A stretch of DNA of 64,000 nucleotides from Odobenus rosmarus divergens. Lineage: Eukaryota > Chordata > Mammalia > Carnivora > Odobenidae. Both the position numbers and the translations under genes were made by a program. Shown one piece after another: positions 10,776 through 23,096 of this stretch (positions within the stretch are counted from its first letter, which is position 1; each line of letters opens with the position of its first letter). The stretch lies in contig NW_004450662.1 in NCBI RefSeq assembly GCF_000321225.1, positions 820,915 to 884,914 on the forward strand, read 5' to 3'. The notes under the pieces are model-generated. The model ran no database searches. It was not told the DNA's origin and saw only the letters and a program-made list of their open reading frames with translations.

Positions 10776-11670
10776 ACCCACACCCCAGACCCCAACACGT
10801 TGCAAAGACAAGAATACAGACAGCGTAAACAGGTGCCTGCTTTTTGAAAAGCCCATTGGAAAAGGGGATGTCCGGAAAGCACAGGTTTGAAGAGTCAAGC
10901 ATCCAGCATAGGCTGATCCACATTGTGGGAGCAGAACTGAGTGCTGAGATGCTGGGATAGGCAAAGCAGTGAGGCTGGCTCCAGTGGCGTCCCAGGAACC
11001 ATGCAGTGCCCTGCTGGGTCCCACGAATACCCACCCGGCCAAAGACCCAGGTCCTTTGACCTTCTGCAAAATAGCCGAGCGGGAAAGTGGCCTTGGCGTG
11101 CCCTTCCCCCCACTTCACTTCCCTCTCATCCCTATGTTCTTTTCCTCCACATTGAATTTCTTAGAGGTACATGGCCTTTGTTCCTACTCTTCTAACCTTG
11201 GGTCTTCTTTTCCTCCTTCTCACTATTTCCCCTTCTCCTTTCTGTAATATTCCCTTACTTCTTGCTCTCATTTCCCATCCATTTTTCTCTCCTGAGATAG
11301 CAAAAGAACAAAAAAAAAAAAAAATGAGAATGCAAGTGATCCTTTGCATCTCCCTGAATGATTCATTATTTTTTTTTCATTACATTCTTTGAATGAGCTT
11401 CATAAGATCTATGGTAACTAGATACCCCATTTGTGTCAAACGTTCTTTCGATTTGTTGGCACTGTCTCAATAAGCATTTCTGAGCATCTTCATCCCCCTT
11501 TCTTTCTGTCACAAGTCCGATGGTTGGGCTTCCAGCTAAAGAGGAGAGAAGAAAGGAAAGAGAGAAAAGATTTGCAGAAAGGCCAGCCCATTCAGAGGGC
11601 AGGCCCTTCTATTCCCTGGACTATTCAGGCCTTTGTGTTCCTTTGGGAGAGGGGGAGTGGGCAGGGAAGA
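10776..11670. other. Unique sequence, no gene seen
   Basis: Contains overlapping chance frames on both strands near 10645-11247 and a short A run near 11311-11324. No domains or repeats recognised. Confidence 0.4.
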
Positions 11671-12237
11671 AGGTCAGGACATGCCACCCCAAAATATGCA
11701 CTTTGGTATATTGATTACTTTGAGCTGAAGACACTGGAGAACCTGCAGGCGCAGGAAGGGCTCTCTGCCCTCCCCTTTTCTACCTAAAAGCACGTCATAA
11801 AATTTCCCATGAAACAGGTGCCCTCCCTGTTCTGGGAAGGGAAGAACATTCTTATCGCCAGAGACTGGGAGTCAGCAACAAACTGGATCTGCCCAGACAA
11901 ACTTTTCAAAATAATCTTGATCTTCAGTTAGTTCCCCCCACATATTTCCTAGTCACTGTGCCGCAATTTGCCACCCCTGCCAGCCTGAACCCCTTTTCCT
12001 TTGTCTTGCCACTTCTCTACAAATTCATCTTTCTTTGTTAAAAAGGTATATAAACTCTCAGTCCTGATCACTCTTACAGGTCTTCATTTGTCCTATGAAG
12101 GCTTCCAGGTGGATATAAAAGTATTTAATAAAATGTGTGTGTTTTTCTGCTCATAGTCTGTCTTTTGTCAATTCAACCTACAGGACTCAGACACCGAATT
12201 AAGAAGGTAGAGGAAAATCCTTCTCCTCCCGTACAGC
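11671..12237 (+). mobile_element. ERV solo LTR (possibly MER21-like)
   Basis: The layout is that of an LTR on the + strand: a start near 'catgccaccccaaaatatgc', a TATA-type box (12045-12055), a polyadenylation signal AATAAA (12127-12132), a T/GT-rich stretch with CTTTTGTCAATT, and an end of 'ggtagaggaaaatccttctc'. No internal viral sequence lies on either side. The family name is uncertain; ERV class is better supported than subfamily. Confidence 0.6.
12045..12055 (+). promoter_or_regulatory. TATA-type box of the ERV LTR
   Basis: GGTATATAAAC lies about 80 bases before the LTR polyadenylation signal, the expected U3-R spacing. It could act as an alternative promoter, but no transcript is shown. 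Confidence 0.5.
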
Positions 12238-12284
12238 AGCTGTGCTTATACATTCCACAGATTCCGGGAACATCAGCGTTAGAA

Positions 12285-12455
12285 ATGTACAGAATCACAT
12301 AGATGAACCCTTTCACTTTGGAGATGCAGAAACTGAGACCCAGAGAAGCAAAGTGAGTTGAGGAAGCTCACACAACCAGCTCATGTTCACACCAGGACTG
12401 GAATCCCAGCACTCTGCCTCCCGTTGTTCAGCGTTCTTTCTGCTGACTGACCCAT
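12285..12455 (-). repeat. MIR, antisense
   Basis: 'gatgcagaaactgagaccca', 'gaagctcacacaaccagct' and 'aggactggaatcccagc' follow the antisense MIR order. Confidence 0.75.
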
Positions 12456-14934
12456 CTAGAGAGGGAGCTCGAATCTTTCTGACTTTCCCTTCAGTAATCA
12501 TTTTTGGCTCTATTATCCATGAACTTGTCTGAAGTCTTCTTGAAGCTATTTCTGTTTTCAGTGTCATGCTCCCAAGCAAGAGCCTGAAGCCACTGGGGGA
12601 GAGGAGGAAGGGAATATGAAGGGTTTTATTTTTGTACCCTCTCAGATCCATGACCTCTTTCCTTCTAGGAGAGTCAGAGGCCTTGCAACTTAGGAGAGAG
12701 ATCTAGAGGTGAAGCCCTTTGTTTTGGAGGGGCCTCATGGAAAACTGTTAGAATTTCCCAGGAAATGAGTTACTACTGTTCCTCCTGTAGGGTAGAGGTT
12801 GGCAGCGGACAAGGATATAGGCTAATCTGGTCTGACTCTGCCCTTGGCCCCCTGTCTGGTTCTCACATTATAACCATCAGTGAACTTAGAGTCAGAGTGG
12901 CTGGTCAATGGATGCCTCAGCCAGGGGCCCTGCTTGCATCAAAATCTTTTTCAGCCCTGACAGACAAACATGGGGCCCAACTACCCGGCTAGCCTCTAAC
13001 TACCATGAAAACTAGCCAGCGTACCATCTTCTTTGGTACCAGATCCTAGGAGAGGCAGGAATACAACTCCAAGGTCCATCACCACAGGACCCGGGGCTAG
13101 ATTCTTTCGGGTTAAACTGTGAAGATCCTGGCTGCTTGGGGGATTTGCATAATTAAAGGAACCTATGGATGCAAAAAACTGGGGTGACCAGGGAGGAGGA
13201 AGCCTACCTAAGGGGTGGGGGCCACCGGGTAGGGACTGCCACAGTAAAGAGAGAGGACAGGTCATGCCACAGGGAAAGGGACCCAATTGTTCCCTTTCTT
13301 CTTAAGGAAATTATCATTTCAACTTTGCTCTGTCTTCCCTGTGACCATTTAGAGGAAGGAAGGCTCCCAATCTGCATTTAAATGGAATGATTTCAAGAAG
13401 CACAGAATAGAGTGTAGGCTTTTCACCTACCCCATCAGGGAAAGGCCTTGGCTGCATTAAAATTGACAGTTGCTGTTGGCAAAGGCGGAGGGCAACCCTC
13501 ACCCCACCGACCACAGGCTGGCTGCCCTGATTCGGTGTTGGGGATGCAGCAGGCCCTTCGCTCAAAGAAAAAAATCAAATGCTGTCTGGAATCCCACCAT
13601 TTAATTTAATTGAACTTCCTGCCATGTTGCTTTGATCTGGTTCTAAATAGCAGATGTCCCAGAAGAGGTAAAGCTCTAACCTGTTATCAGTTGTTTTCAT
13701 CGTTTACATCTAGGTATGATGTGGCGGGGCGGGGGGGTCCAGAAAGGTTTTCGTTCCCTTAACAAGTATGTGAAAAGCAGCTTGGCCTGGCAGGCATTGG
13801 GCTTTGCTGCTCAGGGTCAAGGTAAGAAGACACAAAACGGAGAAGGAGGAGGGAAATTTCAGCACTGTGGCAGGGAAGGGGGAGCAGGAAAAGGGACCTG
13901 GGGAGCAGTGAAGACACACATTTATGACATTTTTATGATTTTCCATTTTTGTCACGGGCTAGTCCTGTTTCTGATAAACGGCTCCCTGCTTGACTTCTGG
14001 GGATATAAGGCACTGGTCCTTATCCTTCTATCCCTGAAAGGAGAGCAAGGAGGGAGGGTCAGGAGCTCTTCCCATACACTAGGATTTTATTTCTAAGTCT
14101 CCTCCATCCCCACCCCCAGGGCCAATTCGCTGCCCAAAGGAGAGTCCCATCCTCTTATTAAAATCTCCCCTCCAGTTTGCTTGGTCAGCATGGGAAGGAC
14201 TGAGGAATGTGCCTTTTCATTAAGATTATTTCTGTTTCTGACAGGCCCCCGGGTGGGTCATGGGGACCGACGCCTCAGTCTGGTGCTGACTGATGTCCTC
14301 CTGCCACCATCGGTCTTGGTAATTACTTTTGGAGCTGGCTCTTCACACATCTGCGTGGCCTGTGGGCCCCTCCAAGTGGCTGTTGGTGACAAGGGAGGGA
14401 CACACCGCGAGGAGCCGGGGTAAGGGCAGTTTGGGAGGAACCCCAGTAAGCACCCCATCCTTGGCTTTCAGAAGACATGAATCAGGGCTCACTGGGGAGG
14501 GGGCGGGGATGGTGGCACACCTTTAATAGCCTGGAAAATTCACCACAGAAACCACCTTCTCAACAGGACAGGCTTCTCATATCACTGCATTTGCCCCCTG
14601 GAAAAGATCTTTATTCCATTCTTTCCTCCTGAGGAATGAATTGTGAGTTCTGGCTTTGATACACAGGCCTTGGAAACTATTAGAGGAATACATGGGGAAA
14701 GGTTCATTGCCAGAGGCTGGTGGAGTGTTGGGGACAGGAGTCCATTCAGAATGTCCCTGGAAGTTTTCCACCCTTGCCCCTCACCATCTGGTCGGCCATT
14801 GCAAGAACTTAGTTTGCCAGGTAGCTCAGTAGAATTTCCCGGGTGAGGGTTGATGGTCTCGTGGATCAACATCTAGGCTGAAGCACTCCTCACAGTAAGA
14901 TAACATTGATTGGGCCTGCATTCAGTCAGGAAAG
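12456..14934. other. Unique sequence, no gene seen
   Basis: About 2.5 kb of mixed unique sequence with no recognised transposon or exon. A G-rich run at 13722-13738 could form G-quadruplex-like structure on the + strand. Chance frames of 80-126 codons lack domains. Confidence 0.4.
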
Positions 14935-15075
14935 AGCCTTATTATGGTTATTTCTACTTTACAGCTGAGTTAAGTAAGATCCCAAGCAACTACACGATTT
15001 TCCCAAGGCCCCTTGCAGTGGAAAGGGCTGGAATCCCGGTCTCCCTCCCTCTAATGCAGGGATTCTACGAAGCCC
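14935..15075 (-). repeat. MIR, antisense (diverged)
   Basis: 'actttacagctgagttaagt', 'gattttcccaaggcccctt' and 'gggctggaatcccggtctcc' match the antisense MIR pattern. Confidence 0.6.
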
Positions 15076-15974
15076 TCATCCTCTCTGTTTGGCTTAGATA
15101 ATGAAGAGGAGCCAGGACTGCTGAGAAGCCAGGCTCAGTTTCTGAGGAGAAGGAAAACCCCTGAGGTCCTGCTCCCTTGGACCCACAGCTTCCTCCTTGC
15201 TCTCACTGGGCTTCAGTCAGTCGAGGCTCTGTGGAGAGACAGTCGTCCTCACTGAAGAGCCATGATGGAGCTTCTGCAGCAGCTTCTCTTGGGAACCAAA
15301 GAAGACATTTGTCACAGTTGTTTCTCCTCCTACAAATGATCTCTCTCTTAAGACAGGTGCCAGAAACTCATGACCGCCAAACCAACTGTGTTTATGATCC
15401 ATACGTTCATTTTTGAGCATGCTGGTGTGGAGCACAGCTGGGCGACTCTGGGGGCCTAGTGGACACAGAGATAAACTGGACCGGACCCAGCCCGCCAGGA
15501 ACTTACTACCCACCTCTCTCTCCTGGAGCTAATCTTTCCAGAGCAAGCTCCCATCACTGACCTTTGTGCTTCACATTTGTCACGTCCTAACTCAGAGCAA
15601 GCCCACGAGGTCACACAATGTGCCCAAGCTGTGCTTCAAAGCTGGTCCTCCACCTGCAGAGCCACACTGAACATAGGCAACCAGGTCCTGAAGTCGGGTC
15701 GGGGTGTCCAGAGAGCACCGTGGTGTTTCAGAGAAAGGAGCCATCTCTTCTGCTGCCGCAGTGCCTGCCAGGTAGCTTTTGAGAGCTGCTTTATGATGCT
15801 CCACCAAAACAACCCAGCAGCTTCCCAAGGCCAGCTCACAGACAGGGTTGGCCCGTGTCCAAGAATAGAAAATATTTCTCAGTTCCTGGTCTCCTGGGAG
15901 AAGAGGTTCTCCCTCTCTCCTCCCAGGGAGGAGCTCCCCAGGTTCTCTGCCTCCTAGAAGCAAAATAAACATTT
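15076..15974. other. Unique sequence, no gene seen
   Basis: Overlapping + and - frames of 126 codons (15577-15972) have no domain signature and no splice or promoter context. Confidence 0.4.
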
Positions 15975-16130
15975 AAACTGGGAAAGGCCTTAGAGATAGA
16001 CTAGTCACCCCCACCCCCCAATTTACAAGGAAGGAAACTGAGGCTCAGCTCAGCTTATCATGGTCACAGTCAAAGGCAAAGCAGGATCCCCAGCCCTGGC
16101 CCTCTGTGTTCCAACTCTCTGCGATTTCTT
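15975..16130 (-). repeat. MIR-type SINE, antisense
   Basis: 'gggaaaggccttagagatag', 'aaggaaactgaggctcagc' and 'gtcacagtcaaaggcaaagc' match the antisense MIR/MIR3 pattern. Confidence 0.65.
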
Positions 16131-16588
16131 CATTGGAGGTAACCAGGGAAATAAAAAGTCAGACTTCTTAAGGAGAGTGACTGGCTTTAGCACATGCCAT
16201 CTAATAGGTCAAACCAGGGATAAATAGAGAACCACTGATTTGGGGGGGTCTTAGCTTCTGTCAATCTCACCTCTTTCCCAAGCCTGACACTTGCCCAACA
16301 TCAGATTCTGAAAACTCCCATTTAAAGGAAATCTCTCTCGGCTGATTAGTGCTGTGCTTTATCCTAACCAACAGCCTTTATTGAACACACCCTGCTAAGC
16401 TAAAGGTCTCTGGGGAATTGATTGTACAATCCTTGCTCTCCTATTCAAGGGACTGAGTCTTTGGGAACACCTGGACCGGAATTTCTCTCCATGATCTGGT
16501 TTCCTCATTCCTTCTTCTCAACCCCATCAATGAATGTGCAGTGATGAGCAACTTGGGGATGTTTTGAGACTGACCAAGTCTAGCAATC
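16131..16588. other. Unique sequence, no gene seen
   Basis: No repeat family or exon recognised. Confidence 0.4.
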
Positions 16589-16614
16589 TGGTGTGTGTGT
16601 GTGCGTGTGTGTGT
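16589..16614. repeat. (TG)n microsatellite
   Basis: Short TG array with one CG interruption. Confidence 0.9.
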
Positions 16615-16819
16615 AAAATTAACTCCTGCTACCACAGGTTTTATGAATGCGGACCCACAGTCATGCTGGATGTTGAGTTTGGAGAGGATGTATTACACAG
16701 GGTCGTGTCCTCAGTAGGAGAGCTTGTGACAATAGCAGGGAACATGGAAGGCATGGTGGTGGTGGAGATAACATCTCCACCCCGAAGAGCAAAGGGGATG
16801 ATTTACAGGCCTGCAAGGC

Positions 16820-17000
16820 TAGTACCTGATTCAGCAGAAGCTCTTTGTTTTATTGCACCCGGTGAAATTCAATCATTCCCGGGGCGGGCCTTTGCCCGGG
16901 AAGGGGGAGAATCGGGCTCTTGTTAAGTTAGGACTAAATTGCTGATTTCAGCAAATGAAAACTAACGACCACCGCTGATCTCCCATTTGCAGGGGGTGCC
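16820..17000. promoter_or_regulatory. Candidate non-coding regulatory block
   Basis: Complex non-repeat sequence with retained CpGs, a near-palindromic CCCGGGGCGGGCCTTTGCCCGGG core (16878-16900) and AT-rich flanks. The rest of 16615-17611 is unique without a recognised gene. Function is inferred only. Confidence 0.2.
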
Positions 17001-17611
17001 TGCGGAGGTCATTCAGCCTCCCTAGTGAGGAAGGATTGAGCAGGATGAGGGTCTGGAGGAGCTTCTGGGGGTGGCAATTCTTCAAGGCAACTCAGCCTTA
17101 CCTCTTGGACTCTGGTATTTCAAAGGACAGGTTTCTTGCTGGGGCTTATTTTCTTTCTCAGTCGGCACAGAGGGGAGATATAGGGTGAAGATGTGAGCCC
17201 AGGTTTCTGGAATTGTCCCCCAAGGGGTGTCTTGTAGGGTTTGGCATAAGTGGCAAATCCATTAACCTTGGCCCAGTGCATTATTGGTATTACTTCTTCA
17301 AGTTTTTGGGGGTTTTTTTCGAGTTTGGTGTTTGGAAATGTGGAAACATGTTTACACCCCTGCCCCCCAAGAGCAGATCCCCTCACAAGGGCAAGGGCAT
17401 GTTGTTCCGCATCTGTGTTCTTCCTCTCCAGGAAAGGCAAAAGAGGGTTGCCCTCACATAGGGGCTGTATCAATTTTCTGTCTTCAAGTATCTCCATCTC
17501 AAACCCAAATGTAGCTTGGGCCAATGCCTCAGCAGGCAACGCATTAGCTTGGCTAATAACAATCAACTGATACTAAAAATGAGGCTTAGCATCCACGATA
17601 ATGATATTATC

Positions 17612-17850
17612 TATCGAATAATTACTATGTGCCAGGCACTAACTGAGCTTTCTACACAGTATCTTTCTTCCTTCCTTCCTTTCATTTCTTTTCTTTTCTT
17701 TTCTTTTCTTTTCTTTTCTTTTTAATCCTCACCACAGCTCTGAGGCAGGTACTGCATTTTATACTCAGAAAGCTTCAGCAGTGTACCCAGGGTTACACAC
17801 CAAATAATTCAGAGTCAGGAGCCAAACTCGGGGAGCCGGACTATCTTGCC
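17612..17850 (-). repeat. MIR, antisense, split by a pyrimidine microsatellite
   Basis: The left part reads 'aattactatgtgccaggcac'. The right part reads 'cctcaccacagctctgaggc', 'gtgtacccagggttacacac' and 'gagtcaggagccaaactc'. The two halves are consecutive in MIR, with the TTCC/TTTTC array (17664-17722) between them. Confidence 0.8.
17664..17722. repeat. (TTCC)n(TTTTC)n microsatellite inside MIR
   Basis: A short TTCC array runs into eight or so TTTTC units, ending at the T-rich junction with the MIR right half. Confidence 0.95.
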
Positions 17851-17959
17851 CTTTCCTACAGGTACTGAGGGTTGCAGAAAAAGGTGGGGGAAAGGGAACA
17901 CAGAAGGTGGGGAAATTTTGCTGCAAGGAGACAAGGAAAGGAACAAAAGAGAGCGTGAT

Positions 17960-18118
17960 GTGATTGAGCAGTTAATGTGCTCGTATTTGGCCCAGACCCT
18001 GATTCAAATCTCAATTCTGACATTCTCTCTCCCCTGCTTCCTGTGATCTTATGCGACGTACTTGTCTCAGATTGTCAGTTTCCTCATCTGGTAGACAGGA
18101 ATAATGATGCCCCCTTCC
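17960..18118 (+). repeat. MIR, sense
   Basis: 'gaccctgattcaaatctcaa', 'gtcagtttcctcatctggta' and 'caggaataatgatgcccc' follow the sense MIR order. Confidence 0.7.
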
Positions 18119-18124
18119 ACCCAC

Positions 18125-18330
18125 CTATGCTGGGGTCTCTGCTAAGGAGTTTCTTCATCTTAGAAGCTTCCCTGAACTTTCACCCCACACCTGTTTTACC
18201 CTCCTCTGAATATAGGATCTATGCAGTGTACGCATCACACTGTGTTTTTTTAGCACTTCCTCAGGCACAGTCTTTAAAGACAGGGAATGGATCCAGCTCA
18301 GTGTTCCATCCTCAGTACCTCCTAAACTTT
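18125..18330 (+). repeat. L2 LINE 3' end, sense
   Basis: 'agaagcttccctgaactttc', 'tagcacttcctcaggcaca', 'gacagggaatggatcc' and 'catcctcagtacctcct' match the last part of L2, followed by the GAAT repeat that commonly terminates L2. Confidence 0.75.
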
Positions 18331-18373
18331 GAATGAATGAATGAATGAATGAATGAATGAATGAATGAATGAA
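18331..18373. repeat. (GAAT)n array at L2 3' terminus
   Basis: About ten perfect GAAT units. L2 elements end in short tandem repeats of this type, and this one has expanded. Confidence 0.95.
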
Positions 18374-19164
18374 CTAACAAACTAGCAATGCAAATAAAAT
18401 AACCTGGAACACAGAAGACATTCAAGAGATTAGTTGCACTTGACCCTTGGCAATTTTGCCTGGGTCAGCTTCAGTGCTAAGGCTCAGGAACACTATGGCA
18501 AGGTGACAGCCATCAGGACAAAATTTCCCAGTGTTGGTCATTCTGGTTCTTGGACGGGGGCAGAAGTGTCCGGCGCAGGGGTGAGTTTCTCCGAGGCACC
18601 GGTGCCTTCTTCAACCTTGCCCTTGACCAGTCATTCAGTGAATGTTGAACTGACTGAAGGTGGCATCCCTCCCTTGGTGCGTGTGTTCCCCAGGATTCTA
18701 ACCTCATTTTGAGACCCCAGTGCAGGGTCTCCGTGGTACAGAGTTGAAAGGCCACAGCTCATATGGGAAGGAATAAGCACATCCCAGGGAGTCAAGTGTG
18801 GTCTCTGTGAACGTGGATACAGGCGAGTTTGTGGGAAGGGTCTGATGCACACAGCCATCCGGCTAAGGCCTTGACACTTTCTGAACCTGAAAAGGAAGAG
18901 CCTACAAATAGCACCCCAGGAAGTTGTGGGACAGGTGGGAAGGGCAGAGGGTCAGGGCACCACAGGCTCTGTTACCACCGCCCATCCTGCAAGAGTCCGC
19001 ACTGCCTCCATGCAAGCAGAGCAGCCTCGTAAGGACCGATCCCTCCTCTCTACCTTCCTTTCCCTCCCAAATTGCCCCTCCAAGCCCCGACTAGTTCACC
19101 TCCACATCATTTGCTCCACAAAGCACCATGTAGGAACAACAATGATAAAACATGGCATAGAGAA
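18374..19164. other. Unique sequence, no gene seen
   Basis: No repeat family or exon recognised. Confidence 0.4.
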
Positions 19165-19345
19165 GAGAACACAACGTACCAGGTCCTGATCTGAGCTCCC
19201 ACAATCACCCTCTGAGGCAGGTACTATTATTCTCCCCCTTTTACAGATGAGCAGAAAACTGAGGCACAGAGAGGTTAATTGAGCAGCTTGCGCAACGTCA
19301 CACGTGTGGAGAAACCTGATATCAAGCCCGAACAGTCTGGCTTGA
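19165..19345 (-). repeat. MIR, antisense
   Basis: 'caatcaccctctgaggcagg', 'cttttacagatgagcagaaa' and 'ctgaggcacagagaggtta' are textbook antisense MIR. Confidence 0.85.
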
Positions 19346-20039
19346 GCATCTGTGCTCGAGGAAGATAGAGGCAGAGGGGGCGGGGAAGGAGGGAGCGGAA
19401 GATGTGTAAACAAGAAAAGCAAAGTGTCCATGGGTGGGCAGCATGGGCCCCCTTTAAAGTTACTCTCTTTCCCCTCAATCTTTCATGGCTGTGTAACTGT
19501 GTCTCCCACACACTACCGGGTGTTATGGCTCTTGGGAAGCATGACATCGGAAATGTGCTCTCCACCTGGAAGGTGGCAGGTGGTGTACTCTGTCTTCCAG
19601 GTAAATGTCAATCCAGTTCCCCCACCTGGCAGGCCCAGGGTACAGAGACACCCCTTTTCCAGCTGGTCCATGGGTTCTTCAAAGATGATGTAAGTGAGCT
19701 GAGACATTGAGCCTCCCAACACCCACCTTTCTCCCTTCGATGCACACGCACACACGTGAGCACGCACACACGTGCACCCTCTAGCTTAAGCCTCGCCACA
19801 GGTGTCAGCCGCTCACCTTCCCAGGGAGTGGAGCAGTTGCCCTGTGTCACAGGGACAGCCTCCTTCCCGCGCACCTTCCTCACCCGAGCTGGCTTTTGAC
19901 AACCCGGCAGATATTTTTCAAACCACTTTTGTTTTTTACCGAACAAAGAAAAAAAAATGTTCCTGTCGTTGTTCACTGTGCTGTTCCTTCCTCCTATTAA
20001 GCTCTGCTGAGATGCACCCAAAGAAAAGAAAATACAATT
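19346..20039. other. Unique sequence, no gene seen
   Basis: Short ACAC-rich patches near 19740-19775. Chance frames only. Confidence 0.4.
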
Positions 20040-20400
20040 GCATACAATTAGCAATGGAAATTATTAATAGGAGCAAGAGATCCAGTCCATTCTACAAGTA
20101 ATTCTGTAGTGATTTCAGTAATTGATAGTAATTAAACACTAATTAATTCATTTCCCAACTAATGTATTTACTTTATTTATGGGTATTCGCTTTAATTACA
20201 TTTGTTTGCCTTCCTTGGGTTAAGTAATACAAATTTGCTCTCTTTTCAGAAAATATTTATTTGGGCTTCTTTAAGTTATTCTTTGAGAACGTGTGGGAGC
20301 AAAGACTAATTGCTTTGAATTGCAACTAAGCACATTGATTTCTTCCTTTGGTATGTGGAGCTAATGGAAAGTGAAGTTTGCGGCCTCCCTCTCCTGGATG
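20040..20400. promoter_or_regulatory. Candidate conserved non-coding element
   Basis: AT-rich, non-repeat sequence with clustered TAATTA/TAATTAA homeodomain cores (about 20120-20150) and further TAAT cores through 20330. There is no transposon similarity. This is the texture expected of a developmental enhancer, but it is an inference that needs an alignment. Confidence 0.28.
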
Positions 20401-22090
20401 AAGCCTCACCTCTGCTCCCCTAATTTTTGGTCCAGCTGTCCAGCAACACTTCCTGTGAGCTCTCCTTAGGAAAGATCAAAATGACTGTGGAAATGTTCTC
20501 CCGGGAACTGAAATGCCAGGGAATGAAAATCCCATCTCGGGGCCTCATGTTGGGGTAAGTAGGATGACCCTACAGAGGCATGGCAGGCATGAGTCTGTTC
20601 TTTGGATCGAGCGGCTGTTAGCTGTGTTCGCTAGACTCCCAGGACCAGAGTACAGTGTAAACACCTACTCCCCATCCAGCCACTCATCCGATGCCCACAT
20701 GTTTCTATCGACTGGCCATATAGCTTCTGTTTACAGTTATCCTGATGGGGCACTCTCTCCCGTCTTCCATCTCTGGATAGCTCCAACTATCAGAAATTCT
20801 TCCTCATACTGAGCCCAAATCTGTTACTCGGAAAGTATCTTCTTCCCTGATTATCCCCTGACCTCCAACTATTCTACCCATAGGCCGTGGAGAGTAAATT
20901 CAATCTCTTTCAGAGGTCAGCCCATCTGATGCTTAACAGTTAACATGGCAACACCAGATACTCCAATTCATTCAACCACACTCATGTAGAATGCATTTAT
21001 ATCCCTTCAGCATTCTGTTGGCTGAAGGAGGTCTAGCCTCTTTTCATCTCCCCTAAAATATGCAAACGGCTGTGGCCTGACTATTATAATGGAAAATGGA
21101 AATGACCTCTCTCAGTCAGGATTCTGTATTTCTACTAATGAATGCCTTAGCTTGGGTTGGTCACATAACAATAACGACCCATTTGAGATGTTGGCCCTGC
21201 TAGGAGCAACAAGTAGTGTGCTGAGTGTTTCTGAGGGTTGTTATGAATACTGGCGAGGTCAAAGCATGAAAGAGGCTCTCAGTCACAGAAAAGGTTTGAA
21301 AAGCCCAGCCCTGGCATCAACTCTAGAGAAGGAAAAGTTTGCCTCATGGTGCCTCCCTTTTTATACAAACCATGTTTTACCTCAGACTGGCCAAGAGCAA
21401 AATAGGTGAGGGGTCAACAAGGGAGACAAAACTCATAGGATCAGGATGACAAGCAGGCCTACACTCATAGTACATTATTTTGGCAGCAGACTTGCCCTTG
21501 GAATCCTCATCATTCTGCACCTCAAACCTCCCCTCCCTCCTAGAAGGGAAGGAGGATGAAGGGGGGCAGCAACAAAAGTAGGAAGGGACCAGAGAGTTGG
21601 GGGTGGATCTGCCTTCTGGGAAGCCCTGCACTGAACGTCTGTGAGAAGTACATGACCTTGATAAAAGGTGAAATCCCAAATACACTTCATTCCTACATTC
21701 GGGGGCCGCCCCATAAGACCATGGTTGGATGGGTCATTTTTTTCACTAATTTGTCTGGATGGAGACAAAATGAGAAGCTGAGGCTGCACAACTGGCTCAT
21801 TGCTCATTCACTGGCCTGTGGAGGCACCAGGCCCCTGCACCTCCGTCTGGAGCCTGGCCACAGGAAGGGAGCCGAAGCCCAGCGAGAGGCTGAGTCAGAG
21901 AGTCCAGCCCTGAGCTGTCTGGCAGAAAGAGTGCTGAATCAGCCCTCACCGCTGAGCAAGGAGGGTCTGTAGCAGCTACTGCCAGGACCTGACTTCTGGC
22001 AATTCACGTTTACGAGGAGGGCAAGAGGTGATGGAAATAGCCACACAACCAAATTATTACAAAATTATGATTGGGGTTTGAATTGCTAAA
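20401..22090. other. Unique sequence, no gene seen
   Basis: No repeat family recognised. A 138-codon + frame (21556-21972) has no domain signature. Confidence 0.4.
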
Positions 22091-22103
22091 AGAATTATGT
22101 TGG

Positions 22104-22299
22104 GGGGTTGCGCCTGGGTGATGCAGTCGGTTGAGCATCTGACTCTTGGTTTCCGCTCAGGTCATGGTCTCATGGGTTGTGGGATCAAGCCCCCTGTCAG
22201 GCTCCATGCTCAGTGGGGGAGTCTACTGGAGATTCTCTCTCTCCCTCTCCCTCTGCCCCTCCCCCCACTCTGAAATAAATAAATAATCTTTAAAAAAAT
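22104..22299 (+). mobile_element. CAN-SINE (SINEC), diverged
   Basis: The head is altered ('gcctgggtgatgcagtcggt') and is followed by 'caggtcatggtctcatgggt', 'gggatcaagccccctgtcag', a CT-rich part and an AAAT/A tail. It is flanked by the 13-bp duplication AGAATTATGTTGG (22091-22103) and AGAATTGTGTTGG (22300-22312), with one mismatch. Confidence 0.93.
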
Positions 22300-22312
22300 A
22301 GAATTGTGTTGG

Positions 22313-22825
22313 AGAAGGGGTTGGGGGATAGTCCTCAAAAAAAAATAAAAAAAAATTCCTGGCCTGGAGAAATGCTTGCACGTGCCTGATAAAGAGCCAT
22401 TATACCTTTCCAGGCCCTGATGCAGCGTCTTCTTCAGCAGAAGAGAACCCTAGACCTCCAATTCTCCCTATTATCACCGATCTCTTAGAAACCCCTTTCA
22501 TCCTATTAAATAACTTCTGCCTATTTTTTGAAACTACAGAGAGGATTTCCAACTGCGTAGAAGTGAATATATCAGAAATACGTGTGGATGTATGTGGATT
22601 TTAATGACAATTGTGTGCGTCTGTGCATGTGCATACCATCTAGAAATACAGACGTATGTGGTTTAGTTTTACCCACATACAGTGTAGGATTTGCATCTGC
22701 TAACCAGTTCAGGATCCAGAAAAGTAGCTTCTGATAGAAGAATTCCATTACTAGTCAGCCGGCTGTGATGTACTGTACCTGTTCCATACCTTATAAAGAA
22801 AGGCCTGTTTTCATCCCCTGCGCGT
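22313..22825. other. Unique sequence, no gene seen
   Basis: Two A-rich runs near 22338-22360; otherwise unremarkable. Confidence 0.4.
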
Positions 22826-22835
22826 GCACACACAA

Positions 22836-22868
<33 letters not shown>
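22826..22868. repeat. (CA)n microsatellite
   Basis: CA array, interrupted by AAATA near its start. Confidence 0.95.
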
Positions 22869-22869
<1 letters not shown>

Positions 22870-23024
22870 CACATTATCCTGACATGCCACAAGGGAAATC
22901 AGCCAAAAACTCATGAAAAAGTCCATGAAAGGAGGGAAAAAAAATCAAGGTTCTTTGAATTTAGTTTTTCTATGAACTGGAATGAAATTTCAGGACCAGA
23001 ATCTTTAATATGCTATTTTATAGT

Positions 23025-23096
23025 GAGGAAAGGAAGGAAGGGAGGGAGGGAGGGAAGGAGGAAGGGTGGGAGGGAAGAAGGAGGGAGGAAGGGCAT
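23025..23096. repeat. (GGAA)n/(GGGA)n purine-rich repeat
   Basis: A purine-only run mixing GGAA and GGGA units. GGAA repeats are potential ETS-factor binding arrays. Confidence 0.9.
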
